Shown here in pieces: positions 12,257-24,749 of a DNA stretch of 64,000 bases. Below the pieces are notes generated by a model that searched no databases, was not told the origin of the DNA, and worked only from the letters and a program-made list of their open reading frames with translations. The number at the start of each line of letters is the position of its first letter. The stretch's first letter is position 1. Source of the stretch: Drosophila pseudoobscura (Eukaryota; Arthropoda; Insecta; Diptera; Drosophilidae); contig NC_046679.1 of NCBI RefSeq assembly GCF_009870125.1, positions 2,790,001 through 2,854,000 on the forward strand, read 5' to 3'. The position numbers were made by a program, and so were the translations under genes.

Positions 12257-15200
12257 ATGCGCGCCATGCCCCTCATCGGAATGAGAATGAAATTGGTTAT
12301 TTTGGTTGTAGGAGTCTTGGCCGCGGCCTCGCTGCTTGAACTGGCCCAGTGCCGGCATTTGGATCAGCTGCCAGAGAGCGAGTGCGACTTTGATTTCAAG
12401 GAGCAACCGGAGGACTTCTATGGCATGCTGGATGCCGTACAGGTGAGTGCGGTCACTTGGTTCCGTGTCTGGGAATTCAATGTGTTCTATACAACAGGTG
12501 CCCGAGGCACACAAAGAGAGGACTTGGGTCGCCGCTCAGCCCAGGAATCGCATAAAACTGCCAGGGAGAAGCGGAGCACGGCCAGCAATGGGGTAAGTCT
12601 TCCGAGCAAGCTGCCAGATGCCCCAAGTGGGATTAGTTCGGCACAATGGCGCACAATTAGTCTGGCGACTTGACGTTGCCTGAGGTGGACGCAAGGCACT
12701 TGAGATGCTTCGCCACAATGCGAACGTAAGCAATACCTGAGCTCATAAGCTTCTCATCCCATCCCATCCACCCCAGACGAGTTCAGCGCCGGAAGCAGCA
12801 TCATAAATCGCGTGGCAAAGCCCTGCTGAGATTACCCCCGCCACTACTCTGGACCGAAGCCTCCACGGATGTGTTGCAGCCCGCCTCTCCTTACACTCAA
12901 CCTCTGGCTGAGGCTGAAGCTGAAGGTGAAACCGAAACCGAAACTGTGACGAGGATGAGGATGAGGACGGCAACGCAGAGTAGACGACGCCGTGGCGTGA
13001 CGGTGCGCAGGGAGAGGACATGGGACTACGGCGTGATTCCGTACGAGATCGATGGCATCTTCAGTGGCGCCCACAAGGCGCTGTTCAAGCAGGCCATGCG
13101 GCACTGGGAGAACTTCACCTGCATCAAGTTCGTGGAGCGCGATGCCAAGCTGCATGACAACTACATTTTCTTTACGGTCAAAAACTGCGGGTGAGTCTCG
13201 ACCTAATCGTCTCTGAACGTATATTGTCTAAAGTTCTGAAACCCCACCCCAATCAGTTGCTGCTCCTTCCTGGGCAAGAACGGCAACGGGCGCCAGCCGA
13301 TTTCCATTGGTCGCAACTGCGAGAAGTTTGGCATCATCATTCACGAGCTGGGTCACACCATTGGCTTCCATCACGAGCATGCCCGCGGCGACCGGGACAA
13401 GCACATCATCATCAATAAGGCCAACATCATGCGCGGCCAGGAGTACAACTTCGATGTGCTGTCGCCGGAGGAGGTGGACCATCCCCTGCTGCCCTACGAT
13501 TACAACTCCATCATGCACTATGCCACGAACTCGTTCTCCAAGAGCTCCTACCTGGACACGATCACGCCCATAGGAATGCCCCCGGGCACCCACATCGAGC
13601 TGGGCCAACGACGACGCCTCAGCCGTGGGGACATTGTCCAGGCCAACCTGCTCTACAAGTGTGCGGCCTGTGGACGCACCTACCAAGAGAATTCTGGCCA
13701 AATAGTGAGTCCGCACTACGTGTATTCAGGCAACGGAGTGCTCAGCGAGTTCGAGGGCAGCGGCGATGCGGATCCAGAGCCGGGGGAGGATGGTTCCTTC
13801 GATGCCTCGCTCACCAGCTGCGAATGGCGCATCACGGCTACCAATGGGGAGAAGGTCATCCTTCATCTGCAGCAGCTACAACTCCAGCTCTCGGAGAACT
13901 GTTCAGAGGACTACCTTGAAATCCGGGACGGCTACTGGCACCGATCTCCCTTGGTGCGGCGTCTTTGTGGCAATGCCAGTGGGGAGATTATCACCAGCCA
14001 AACCAGTCGCATGCTCATCAATTATGTGAACCACAATGCGGCCAAGGGATATCGCGGATTCAAGGCACGATTCGAAGGTGAGTTCGAGCATCAGCATACT
14101 TGCAGTCTGTGGAATAATCGAAACCCCCCTTCTCTTGCTCAGTGGTCTGTGGTGGAGAAATTCAGTTGACGAAGGATCAGTCTATCGACTCGCCCACCTA
14201 CCCCATGCAGTACATGCCCGACAAGGAGTGCGTCTGGCGCATCAATGCCCCCATCCACCACCAGGTGGGGCTCAAGTTTCAGAGCTTCGAGCTGGAGAAG
14301 CACGATGGCTGTGTCTACGATTACGTGGAGATACGGGACGGCAATCGGAGCGACTCCAGGCTGATTGGTCGCTTCTGTGGCGACAAGCTGCCGCCGAACA
14401 TCAAGTGAGTGGAGCTTGGACACAGGATCCCCAGGGCGATCCCCTACTAAGTAGCACCCTTTTCCTTATAGAACGCGCAGCAATCAAATGTACATCAAGT
14501 TCGTGTCGGATGGATCGGTGCAGAAGCTGGGCTTCTCCGCCGCCCTCATGCTGGACGTGGACGAGTGCAAGTTCACGGAGCACGGCTGCCAGCACGTCTG
14601 CATCAACACCATGGGCAGCTACCAGTGCGGCTGCCATGCTGGCTACGAGCTTCAGGCGAACGGCAAGACCTGCGAGGATGCCTGTGGCGGCATTGTGGAT
14701 GCCACCAAAGCGAATGGCACCCTGTACTCGCCCTCGTACCCAGAGGCCTATCCGAATGCAAAGCAGTGCGTCTGGGAGGTGGTGGCCCCACCGAATCACG
14801 CAGTCTTTCTAAACTTTACCCACTTTGACCTGGAGGGCACCCGGTTCCAGTATACCAAATGCAACTACGATTACCTCATCATCTACTCGAAGATGCGGGA
14901 CAATCGCCTGAAGAAGATCGGAATCTACTGCGGCAATGAGCTGCCTCCGTTCGTAAACTCGGAGCAGAGTGTGCTGCGTCTTGAATTCTACTCGGATCGA
15001 ACGGTGCAGCGGAGTGGCTTCGTGGCCAAGTTTGTCGTAGGTGAGTGGGGGTCAGCGAAACCCTGAAATTCCTCAGTTATCCCAAAATTGTCCTCTCTTT
15101 AGATGTGGACGAGTGTGCTGTTAACAATGGTGGATGCCAGCACAGGTGTAGGAACACCTTTGGCTCCTATCAGTGCAGCTGTCGGAACGGATACACGCTG

Positions 15201-16064
15201 TCCGAAAACGGCCACAACTGCACGGAGACGCGGTGCAAGTTCGAGATCACCACTTCGTACGGGGTGCTGCAGAGCCCCAACTATCCGGATGACTATCCGC
15301 GCAACATCTACTGCTACTGGCACTTCCAGACCGTGCTGGGCCACCGCATCCAGCTGACCTTCCACGATTTTGCCGTGGAGAGCCATCAGGAGTGCATCTA
15401 CGACTATGTGGCCATCTATGACGGCCGCTCGGAGAACAGCTCCACCCTGGGCATCTACTGCGGAGGACGGGAGCCGTATGCGGTGATCGCCTCCACCAAC
15501 GAGATGTTCATGGTCCTGGCCACGGATGCCGGACTGCAGAGAAAGGGCTTCAAGGCAACCTTTGTTTCCGAGTGCGGTGGCTACTTGAGGGCCACGAATC
15601 ACTCGCAGACCTTCTACTCGCATCCCCGTTACGGAAGCAGACCCTACAAGCGGAACATGTACTGCGATTGGCGCATTCAGTCGGATCCGGAGAGCAGTGT
15701 GAAGATCAAATTCCTCAACTTTGAGATCGAGTACTCGGAGCGCTGTGACTACGACTTCCTGGAGATCACCGAGGAGGGCTACTCCATGAACACCATCCAT
15801 GGGCGCTTCTGTGGCAAGCACAAGCCCCCAATTATAGTCTCCAACTCAGATACGTTGCTGCTGCGCTTCCAGACGGACGAGAGCAACTCTCTGCGCGGCT
15901 TTGCCATCTCGTTTATGGCCGTGGATCCCCCAGACGACACTGGCGGCGAGGAATTCGATGCAGTTACACCCTTTCCGGGATACCTCAAGAACATGTACTC
16001 CTCCGAAACGGCCAGCGACAATCTCCCACGGACACACATTTTGCCGCCGAGCAGGCTTCTGTAA
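12257..16064 (+). CDS. tld: Tolloid, BMP1-family metalloprotease
   Basis: An extracellular astacin protease that cleaves Sog and releases Dpp/Scw ligands to set dorsal-ventral patterning. Exons: 12257-12442, 12498-12592, 12777-13190, 13257-14077, 14143-14404, 14472-15040, 15103-16064. All phases agree and give 1102 residues, slightly longer than I recall for D. melanogaster. The start was chosen because it matches the known Tolloid N-terminus and precedes a hydrophobic signal peptide ([17 protein letters not shown]). A basic RRRRG motif marks prodomain removal. The catalytic domain begins near residue 174, with [11 protein letters not shown] near 261 and SIMHY after it. CUB1-CUB2-EGF-CUB3-EGF-CUB4-CUB5 follow. 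Poly(A) signals lie within 80 bp of the stop. It lacks several introns present in tok. Confidence 0.97.
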
Positions 16065-16122
16065 ACACAGTGCGGACTTCTGGGTGTGGTTTATGCATGT
16101 TTTTTTTTTGTTGATATTTGTA

Positions 16123-16139
16123 AATAAACTATAAATAAA
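16123..16139 (+). terminator. tld: tld poly(A) signals
   Basis: Two AATAAA hexamers (16123-16128 and 16134-16139) lie 59-75 bp after the tld stop codon, implying a very short 3'UTR. Confidence 0.8.
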
Positions 16140-16650
16140 ACTACTTTTAAGTAAACTTTTTTTGTGGAACGGAAGTGTATTTATTTCAAATGCGCGCTTT
16201 GCCATTCACAGCAAGCAGTTCCATGTAAAATAACAATATGTAACAAATATGTAGTTACCGTGTAGTTACCATGTAAAACATATAGATATAATAAATTCAT
16301 CAATCGGATCAATTATGTATTTAGGGCTGAGACTCTTGCCTAGCTAATTATAACGAATCGAATCTCAAAATTGACGAATTTGACTAACGATGATCGACAG
16401 AGAACGAATAATACATTGTTGACCAAGAGGGTACTTAAATATTTCTAAGAAAAAATTGAAGAATGTTGAAGAAATTTAGCGCAGTTTAGTTGAAAGATAT
16501 TGTGGTCATTTCTTATGCAATGATGAAGGATTAGATGGACCTACAAGAGTAGGTATCATTTTTATTCTATGTAATATTTTCAGCTATTTATCTGAATATC
16601 GACTGGTTTTAATAAAGGGGGTTTAAGTGGACTTAGCTCGGTTTGTCATT

Positions 16651-16700
16651 GGTATATTTTAAAAATGAGACCGTATATTTCGGTATATTTGATCGATAAG
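16651..16700 (+). promoter_or_regulatory. asp: asp core promoter motifs (Ohler-6 and DRE-like)
   Basis: Two copies of GGTATATTT (16651-16659 and 16682-16690) match Ohler motif 6. They are followed by GATCGATA (16691-16698), one base from the DRE consensus TATCGATA. This combination marks TATA-less housekeeping promoters in Drosophila. It lies about 215-265 bp before the asp start codon. Confidence 0.7.
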
Positions 16701-16913
16701 TCGAGTTTTCAAAATGGCAACGGCGGCGTCCGCGCTCATTTCGACTCCAGATTTTTATATCAGCGCTCTAATTGTTCTTCACTCGTGTTGTGTTAATTGT
16801 GTTAATTGTTGAAATCGTAGCTGTGCTCATGGCACTTCGCTGTTAATTAAGTTTTGTGTTTTTGTTCATCGTTGTTGGCTGCAAGTGTTATTTTCGTTGT
16901 GCCGGCATTTGCG

Positions 16914-19900
16914 ATGAGTGCCTTCGAGGTTAGTGCCTGTGCGATTCGACAAAGAATTGTCTTTCTGCATTTAAGGATTTATGTACTTCGCAGGTCACAG
17001 TTACGCCGTCGCGGCTGAAACAAAAGAAGCACATCGAAGGTCGCGAGCCAGCCGCGGTGGTCATGGCTCCGTTTTCGGCCAAAGCGATTGTGCAGTTCGA
17101 GGACGTGCCCGTAACCAAAACAGCCAGGCGCTTCGTGCGCGTCATCAACCCCAGCGACGACGACATTGAGGTTAGTCGGTCGCCGATATAGATCAGTTGG
17201 CTGCCTGGCAACTTGTATTTGATCAATGCTAAGCCCCCCCTTTCGGCTTCTAGGTCAAAGTAACGAAGGGCATCAAGGAGGAGCACAACCTGACCGTCGA
17301 GTGGATGGAGCACGTAATTCCCGCGCGCGACGAGGTCTCCATGGAGCTGGTGTGGAGCCCCGAAATGGAGGTGGCTTGCAAGGAGACGCTGCATCTGCTT
17401 GATAATAGAAATTTTCGAAAGGACGTCATGATCATACTCAAGTCCAAGTGCAACCAGCCGGTCAAGGTAAGCCCTTAAAGCCTCTCACCAACCCCGTCAC
17501 TCACCCTTCTGCTTCTCTCTTTGTCTCTCGCCTACCTGAAGAACCCTCGCAAATTTCCCACCGTGGGCAAGACGCTGCATCTGAAATCGCCGACGGGCGG
17601 CTCGAAGAAAACAAAAAGTGTGGCAGCAGCTGCTGTGCAGCAGAAAAAGCGTCTGTCCGCCGCAGCGGCCCCGTCCAAGCAGCCCTGGCGGTCTTGCAGT
17701 GGCTCTCGGACTGTGCGGGCATCCTCGGTCGCTCCCCATGCCCCGCTGACAGAGAGAAATGTTTACAAGCCCCAGGAGGAGTCTGCATTTATCTCGCCAC
17801 AGCCGCGCACGTGCAAGGAGAACGTTAGTCCCATGACTCCTGCAAATTTGTTCAACATATTAGATACTTTCAAGTTCACACCGCTCACTGAAACGCGCGG
17901 ACCTGGCCCTAGACTGATGACAGAAAACCTGGCTGACTGGCCCACACCTACCCTCCTCCCAGATGGCAAGCTGCCTGCCGGAGATTTGCGACCCCGTCGC
18001 CTCGCCACCGACGAGTATGAAGATCAACCCCCCACGAACAAAACCTTTGATGTTCGGCATTCAGAGACCATTAACATATCGACGGACACGCTGGACTGCT
18101 CGCGCTCCGAAGTGCTGCTGCAAACGCCCACTATTCAAAATAAAACCACAACCATTGTCCATGCAACCCACACGAGGGCCTTGGCATGCATTTTCGAGGA
18201 GGAGGCATCCAGCCCACCGAAGGCGACAGCCAAGGGCCCCGTTCAAGATTTAAAAAGGGACATCAAACTGGTTGGTTCTCCACTGCGGAAATATTCAGAG
18301 TCCATGAAGGATCTGTCGCTGCTCTCGCCGCAAACAAAGCTTGCCATTCAAGGCTCGATGCCGAATCTCAATGAGATGCAGATACGTTCTATCGAGCAGA
18401 ATCGGTACTTCCAGGAGCAGCAGCCGCCGCAAGTGAATACCAAACAGCTGGAAAGCTCCATTTGCCACGACACGAGCTTGATGTGCTCGCAAGACTTTCT
18501 CTTCAGACACACCGAGATCCTGGCCCAGTCTAGTCGATTCAATCTCCATGAAGTCGGCCGCAAGTCGCAGAAGTGCAGCCCTGTGAAGGAGAAGGCCGCC
18601 AGTACCCACAAGCGACGCTCTCATGAGCTAAGCTTCTCGGACTCGCACAGCAACGAGTCCCTTCATCACCACGAGTCGATGGTCATCTCACCGCCAAAGA
18701 AACAGCGGGTTGACGACATCTCCCTGCTGCGCAGTGCAGCTCCAGCCAATGCCTCCGCCAGAAGTGGCAGCTCGTGGACGCCGGCCCAGCCCAAAAAGTT
18801 CAAGCTGGCCCAAACGATGTCGCTCATGAAGAAGCCCAACACACCGGGGCGCAAGGCTAGGGAATCGGCTCCCGTGAAGCTCTACGACTCAGAGCTTTAC
18901 ATGCAGACCTACATCAATCCGGATCCGTTCGCAGCCACAACCACGGCAGATCCGTTTCTTGCCTGCACCATGTACCTGGACGAGCAGGCGGTGGAGCGGC
19001 ATCAGGCGGACTTTAAGAAGTGGCTGAACGCCCTGGTGACCATTCCCGCTGATCTGGATGCCGACTCGAACAGCAAAATCGACGTGGGAAAGCTGTTCAA
19101 TGAGGTGCGCAACAAGGAGCTGGTTATGGCGCCCACTAAGGAGGAGCAGTCGATGAACTATCTGACCACGTTCCGCCTGGAAACGCTGCGTCGGGCAGCT
19201 GTGGAGCTGTTCTTTAGCGAGCAAATGCGACTGCCCTGCTCTAAGGTGGCCGTTTATGTCAACAAGCAGGCCTTGCGTATACGCAGTGATCGCAATCTGC
19301 ACCTGGACGTGGTCATGCAGAGGAGCATCCTCGAGCTGCTGCTCTGCTTCAATCCCCTGTGGCTGCGACTGGGTCTGGAGGTGGTCTTCGGCGAAAAGAT
19401 TCAGATGCACTCCAACCGAGACATTGTGGGCCTGAGCCACTTCATCCTCAATCGCTTGTTCAGGAACAAGTTCGAGGAGCAGAAGTACAGCAAGGCCTTC
19501 ACCCTCACCGAAGAGTACGCGGAGACCATCAAGAAGCACACGCTGCAGAAGATTCTGTTCCTGCTGCTCTTTCTGGACCAAGCCAAGCAGAAGCGTATCG
19601 TCAAGCACAATCCCTGCCTGTTTGTGAAGAAGTCCCCCTACAAAGAGACCAAGGATATATTACTGCGCTTCTCCTCGGAGCTGCTGGCCAACGTTGGGGA
19701 CATCACGCGCGAGGTGCGCCGCCTGGGCTATGTCCTCCAGCACAAGCAGACCTTCCTCGACGAGTTCGACTATGCCTTCAACAATCTGGCTGTAGATCTG
19801 CGAGACGGCGTTCGGTTGACCCGCGTCATGGAGGTCATCCTGCTGCGCGACGATCTCACCCGCCAGCTGAGAGTGCCTGCCATATCGCGGCTTCAGCGCG

Positions 19901-22900
19901 TCTTTAATGTGAAGTTGGCCCTGAACGCTCTGAACGCCGCAGACTTCCAGCTGGGCGGGGACATCTCTGCCCCGGATATCGTGGACGGTCATCGCGAGAA
20001 GACGCTTTCGCTGCTCTGGCAGATCATCTACAAGTTCCGCTCGCCCAAGTTCCACGCGGCTGCCACGGTACTCCAGAAATGGTGGCGTCGTCGTTGGCTG
20101 CGCGTTGTCATCCAGCGTCGCATACGCCACAAGGAGTTGATGCGTCGCCATCGGGCAGCCACTGTCATACAGGCCGCCTTCCGCGGCCACCAGATGCGGA
20201 AGTACGCCAAGCTCTACAAGGAGGAGCGTCTTCAGGCCACCATCATCATGCAGAAGTACACTCGTCGCTTTCTGGCGCAGAAGCAGCTCTACCAGAGCTA
20301 CCACAGCATAATCCTCATTCAGCGATGGTGGAGAGGCCATGTACTGGGCCGGCAGTGTCGTCAGCACTTCGGAGAGATACGTCAGGCTGCAATTTTCTTG
20401 CAGCGAATTTGGCGGCGTCGTCTTTTCGCCAAGAAACTTCTCGTGGCTGCGGCCACAGCTCGTCTGCAGCGATCGCAAAAGCAACAAGCGGCGGCCAGCC
20501 ACATTCAGATGATGTGGCGCTGCCATTGCCTGGGCAGGATCCAGCGACAGAAGTACCTGCGCCAGCGCCAACTCATAATCTTTGTGCAGTGTCGAATGAG
20601 AGGAAAATGGATAATGCGAAAGCAGCGCCAGGAGTTCCTAGAGTTCAAGAGAGCCACCCAAATCATACAGCAGCGCTGGCGCGCCCTGACCTTGATGAGG
20701 AAGGAACGAGCCCACTTCCAGCAACTTCGGTCTTGTGCCCTTAAGCTGCAGACACGCAGGAGGGCCACGATCCAGATGAGACAAGCGCGCGACAGCTTCC
20801 AGGCCACCAAGAAAAGTGCCATTGTCATCCAGGAACGCATGCGTGCCACTTGGGCGATGCGTCAGCAGAGAGAAGTCTACCGGAAGCAGCGCATGGCTGC
20901 TATTCTCATTCAGCAACATTTTCGCTTGCGTCTGGATATGATCAAGGATCGAAATGCTTTCTTGGCGACCCGTCGCTGCGTCATTAATGTCCAACAACGC
21001 TGGCGCGCCATCTTGCAGATGCGTCAGGAGCGTAGCAAGTACTTGCAGCTCAAATCGTGCACCCGTTTCGTCCAAAGTAAGTTCCGAGCCAAGCGCCTTA
21101 TGCTGATCCAAAGTCGAAAGTACCTCCAACTGAAGAGAGTTGTGTTGGTGGTCCAACAGCGTCGCAGAGCTCTGGTTCAGATGCGGGAGCAGCGCCAGTA
21201 CTTCCTTCGTTTGCGCGAGGTCACCATCAGCATGCAGCGCCGATTCCATGCCCATAAGGCCATGCGCTTTATGCGAGCCAAGTACCGAGGCACCCAGGCC
21301 GCCGTCAGCTGCCTGCAGATGCACTGGCGGTCACATCTCTTGAAAAAGCGAGAGCGAAGCCGTTTCCTATCACTGCGTCAGGCAGCCATCACCCTGCAGC
21401 GGCGTTACAGAGCCCGTTTGGTCATGATTAGGCAAAGGGATAGCTACCGGCAGCTAAAGAATGCAGTAATCGTGATCCAGCGGCGCTATCGAGCCAAGAA
21501 GGAAATGAAGAAGCAGCTTTCCCTGTACCAGAAGCAGCGAGCTGTCATAATTAAGGCCCAGCAACGTTACCGCGGTAAATTGGAGATGAGAAAGCAGCGT
21601 TCCCACTTCCAAAGTCAACGCCACGCGGCCATCCGCCTTCAAAAGTGGTGGCGCAGTCTCCAAGAGATGCATCAACTGCGCCAGGGCTACCGGCGAATGC
21701 GCGCCAGTTCAGTGAGCATTCAGCGCAGGTGGCGGGCCACCGTGGCGGCGCGTTATCAGCGTGAGATCTTCCTAAAGACCATCCAGAAGATTCGTCTCTT
21801 GCAGCACTTTATCCGCGCCACACTGTTGATGCGAAGGGAGCGCGAAGAGTACCAGAAGCGGCGTCAGGCAGCTGTGGTTCTACAGCGTCGGTTCCGCGCC
21901 CGTCAGTCCATGCACACAGTCCGCGTGGAGTATAAGCTCCTTCAGTCGACTACCATTCGGCTACAGCGCAAGTTCAGAGCCACACGCACCATGCACAAAG
22001 TGCGCCACGATTTTGTCCAGCTACGTGAGGTCACCATACATCTGCAGCAGAAGTTCCGTGGCAAGCGGCTGATGATGAAGCAACGCGAGCATTTCCAACT
22101 TCTGCGTCGTTCCATTTGCAATTTCCAGTCCCATGCCCGTGGCCACTTGGCCCGCAAGCGTTTCCAGGCTCTGATGACACCGGAGATGAAGTATCTTATC
22201 CGCCAGAAGCGGGCGGCCAAGGTCATACAGCGCTACTGGCGGGGATACCAAACGCGTCGTCGCCAGCGCCACCAGGGACTGTTGGCCATTCGAAAGCGTA
22301 TTGTGCAGCTGCATAAGGAGGCGAAAGCTGCTAACTCGGTGCGCACCAAGGTGCAGGAGGCAGTTAGATTCCTGCGCGGTCGCTTCATTGCCAGCGACGC
22401 CTTGGCTGTGCTAAATCGATTGGGTGAGTACCTAAAACTGTGTTTAATGGATCCCTGCCTGACATACTCTCTACAGATCGTCTGTCGCGCACTGTGCCGC
22501 ATATGCTCATGTGGTGCTCGGAGTTCATGTCCACATTTTGCTATGGCATCATGGCGCAGGCCATACGCTCGGAGGTGGACAAGCAGCTGATCGAACGCTG
22601 CAGTCGCATTATTCTCAATCTGGCTCGCTACAACAGCACCACCGTCAACACGTTCCAGGAGGGCGGCCTGGTGACCATTGCCCAGATGCTGTTGCGCTGG
22701 TGCGATAAAGACAGCGAGATATTCAACACCCTCTGCACCCTCATCTGGGTGTTTGCCCACTGTCCCAAAAAGCGAAAGGTGACCTGTCCCCTAACACTGC
22801 CTTTTTCGATGTCCTTCAAGCCCGAATCTTTTCTCTGCAGATCATTCACGACTTCATGACGAACACGGAGGCCATTTACATGGTGCGCGAGACGAAGAAG

Positions 22901-23119
22901 CTCGTGGCCCGTAAGGAGAAGATGAAGCAGAACGCCCGGAAGCACCCCCCGATCACGAGCTTACGCCATCCATCGCACCAGATGCCAGCTTTCTCGCCCC
23001 ACGCTCTGCCCAGCCTGGAGCCGGATTTTGGCATCATACGCAACAGTCCGTACACGTTCGTATCGTCCGTGTTTGCCTTCGATACCATTCTGTGCAAGCT
23101 GAAAATTGAAACATTCTAG
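16914..23119 (+). CDS. asp: Abnormal spindle (ASPM homologue)
   Basis: A microtubule minus-end and spindle-pole protein that focuses poles together with calmodulin. It is needed for mitosis, meiosis and brain size. Exons: 16914-16928, 16994-17170, 17254-17466, 17542-22423, 22477-22778, 22841-23119. They sum to 1955 residues, close to the 1954 I recall for D. melanogaster. Residues 1-135 form the ASH (MSP-like) domain. A Ser/Thr/Pro-rich, CDK-site-rich region follows (for example VGSPLRKYSES). A calponin-homology region lies around 860-970. From about 970 to 1710 there are about 27 IQ-type units (IQxxWRxx, LQRRFRAR). A helical armadillo-like C-terminus ends the protein. The tiny first exon (MSAFE) is conserved in the family. 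A housekeeping-type promoter lies just upstream, and the 3' end converges with AstA. Confidence 0.97.
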
Positions 23120-24223
23120 TTTTAGTTCTAGCCGTTAATCGTAAATGTTAAATGTTTGAAACGTTTTCTGTTTTTTAGACCCTTACATGTTGATTGAAAT
23201 TGTTAACTCTGTCGAGCGTTTGCCCAACCTGAACATAAATGTAGAATAAGTTACGCTAAGAAAGGGACACTACTTTGAATTGTATAATATAGTATCTGCG
23301 TATGGAAAAAGTCAACGAAGATTGTAACTAATGAACTTATGAGCTAAGCTTAGGATTATTGTTTTTTATGAGTCCAGAGAAGCAGAACGAATGCAGGAAA
23401 TAAATTTGAGAAATGAAAGCAAGTCCCCTACGTGTTTTGCTTGCACCATGCTGCTGTGCTGTTTATTTAGGAATAGATGCATGTATTCACAAAACATTTA
23501 CATATATTTTGTATGTATGTATGTATATATAGATAGTTAAATTAATAATCACTTTGATACATCAATATTAGTATGCTACTTGTGTATATTCCCAATATTC
23601 AAGTTTGTCCTTCTATGCGCCTCAATTTCGGTTATTTCGGTTGCAACGAAATGCCACTCGCAGACTCGAGAGAGTGCACCAAGTACAATATATGTATCTA
23701 TAGGTATATATCTGTGTGTGTGTGTATTAGCTAATGCCCCATTAAAATGTGTACTCTAAATTGGATTGAATATGCATATATATATGTATATATTCGTATA
23801 ACATTCTATGTATTTCTTCCTTGATAATTGCACACGCCAGAGTTTCGTTCTCATCCTTTGAGCTTTCTTTTCTTTTCTTTTCTTTGTTTTTTTTTTTTCT
23901 TTTTTTTGGGTTTTTTATGCAATTTTATATTGCCTTTTTAACTGATTAGTTGCCGCCGTTGAACGTCTGGAGTTAGTAAACTAGTTTGGAAATCATAATG
24001 TTTATCGGTATGCTTTATTATAGAATATTCTGTGGGACGAAGGGCGTGCAGGTGGATTCAAAGACATTTAGATTAGTTCTTGGAGAAGTTTTACAATACA
24101 AGAGTCCTAGAGCCCCTTGCAAATACTTGAATTGATAGTTAAGTAGGTTTCTGGCCCAACTGGCACACGGCTGGATCTGGTTTAGTGTGCCACTTGAGGC
24201 GTCATCCTGCGCCGCGGCTGGAC
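23120..24223. other. Convergent 3'UTRs of asp and AstA
   Basis: AT-rich, with TATATG-type simple repeats (about 23500-23535 and 23690-23800) and a long T-rich tract (23867-23920). A plus-strand AATAAA at 23399-23404 fits the end of asp. A minus-strand signal (TTTATT at 24014-24019) fits the end of AstA. Nothing else is recognisable. Confidence 0.75.
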
Positions 24224-24749
24224 TTAACGCCGCCCGAGGCCAAAGTTGAAGGGCTGCGGACGCGTCGTTCGCTTGTTCTGTCTGCCAGGTCGGACTGCAA
24301 GGCGGAGAGCTGGCCGATTAAGGGTCAGGATTGATCTGGTCGGGATGGAGGCACTTACCCGCTCGCTCCACTCCCATGTAGTTCGCTGGCGGCACTCGGT
24401 AGTCAATCTCGTTGTCCTGTTCGTAGTCGTAGTCGCTGCGCTTGCCCAGGCCGAAGGAGTACGGACGCGACCTCTTGCCCAGGCCAAAGTTGTACACCGG
24501 CAGCCGCTTCATGCCCGGTCCGCCGTTGTTGTACATGTAGGCGCGACGGCCCAATCCGAAGGCATATCGTTCTACCCGCTTGTCAATTTCGGCGCCGTTA
24601 TCGGCCATCTCGTCGGCGCCGAGCAGGCCGTCGGCATCGCCCTCGCCGGAGACTGGGCTGCGTTGCTCCTGGCCTATGACCGGCGAACAGGCGATGTAGC
24701 CGACGCAGCACAGGGCCAGCAGCAGGAGATGGGCATTGAGCGTGTTCAT
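24224..24749 (-). CDS. AstA: Allatostatin A prepropeptide
   Basis: A neuropeptide precursor giving FGLamide peptides that act on the galanin-like receptors AstA-R1/R2 in gut and neuroendocrine control (feeding, sleep, juvenile hormone and insulin output). Exon 24749-24359 and exon 24294-24224 join in phase 1, giving 153 residues against 151 as I recall for D. melanogaster. A hydrophobic signal peptide (AHLLLLALCCVGYIAC) is followed by an acidic spacer. Four amidation cassettes follow: VERYAFGLGRR, LPVYNFGLGKR, SRPYSFGLGKR and TTRPQPFNFGLGRR. Each ends in Gly plus a dibasic site. A non-amidated spacer (AYMYNNGGPGMKR) lies between the first two. The last peptide is on the second exon, so splicing is needed for it. 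A CAG acceptor at about 24798 suggests a 5'UTR intron. Confidence 0.97.

Larger units (their letters stand above)
16065..16913 (+). other. tld 3'UTR and asp promoter region
   Basis: This 850-bp spacer is AT-rich with no coding frame of note. The first 80 bp are the tld 3' end with two AATAAA signals. The last 280 bp hold asp core-promoter motifs and 5'UTR. I see nothing recognisable between about 16200 and 16620. Confidence 0.8.
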
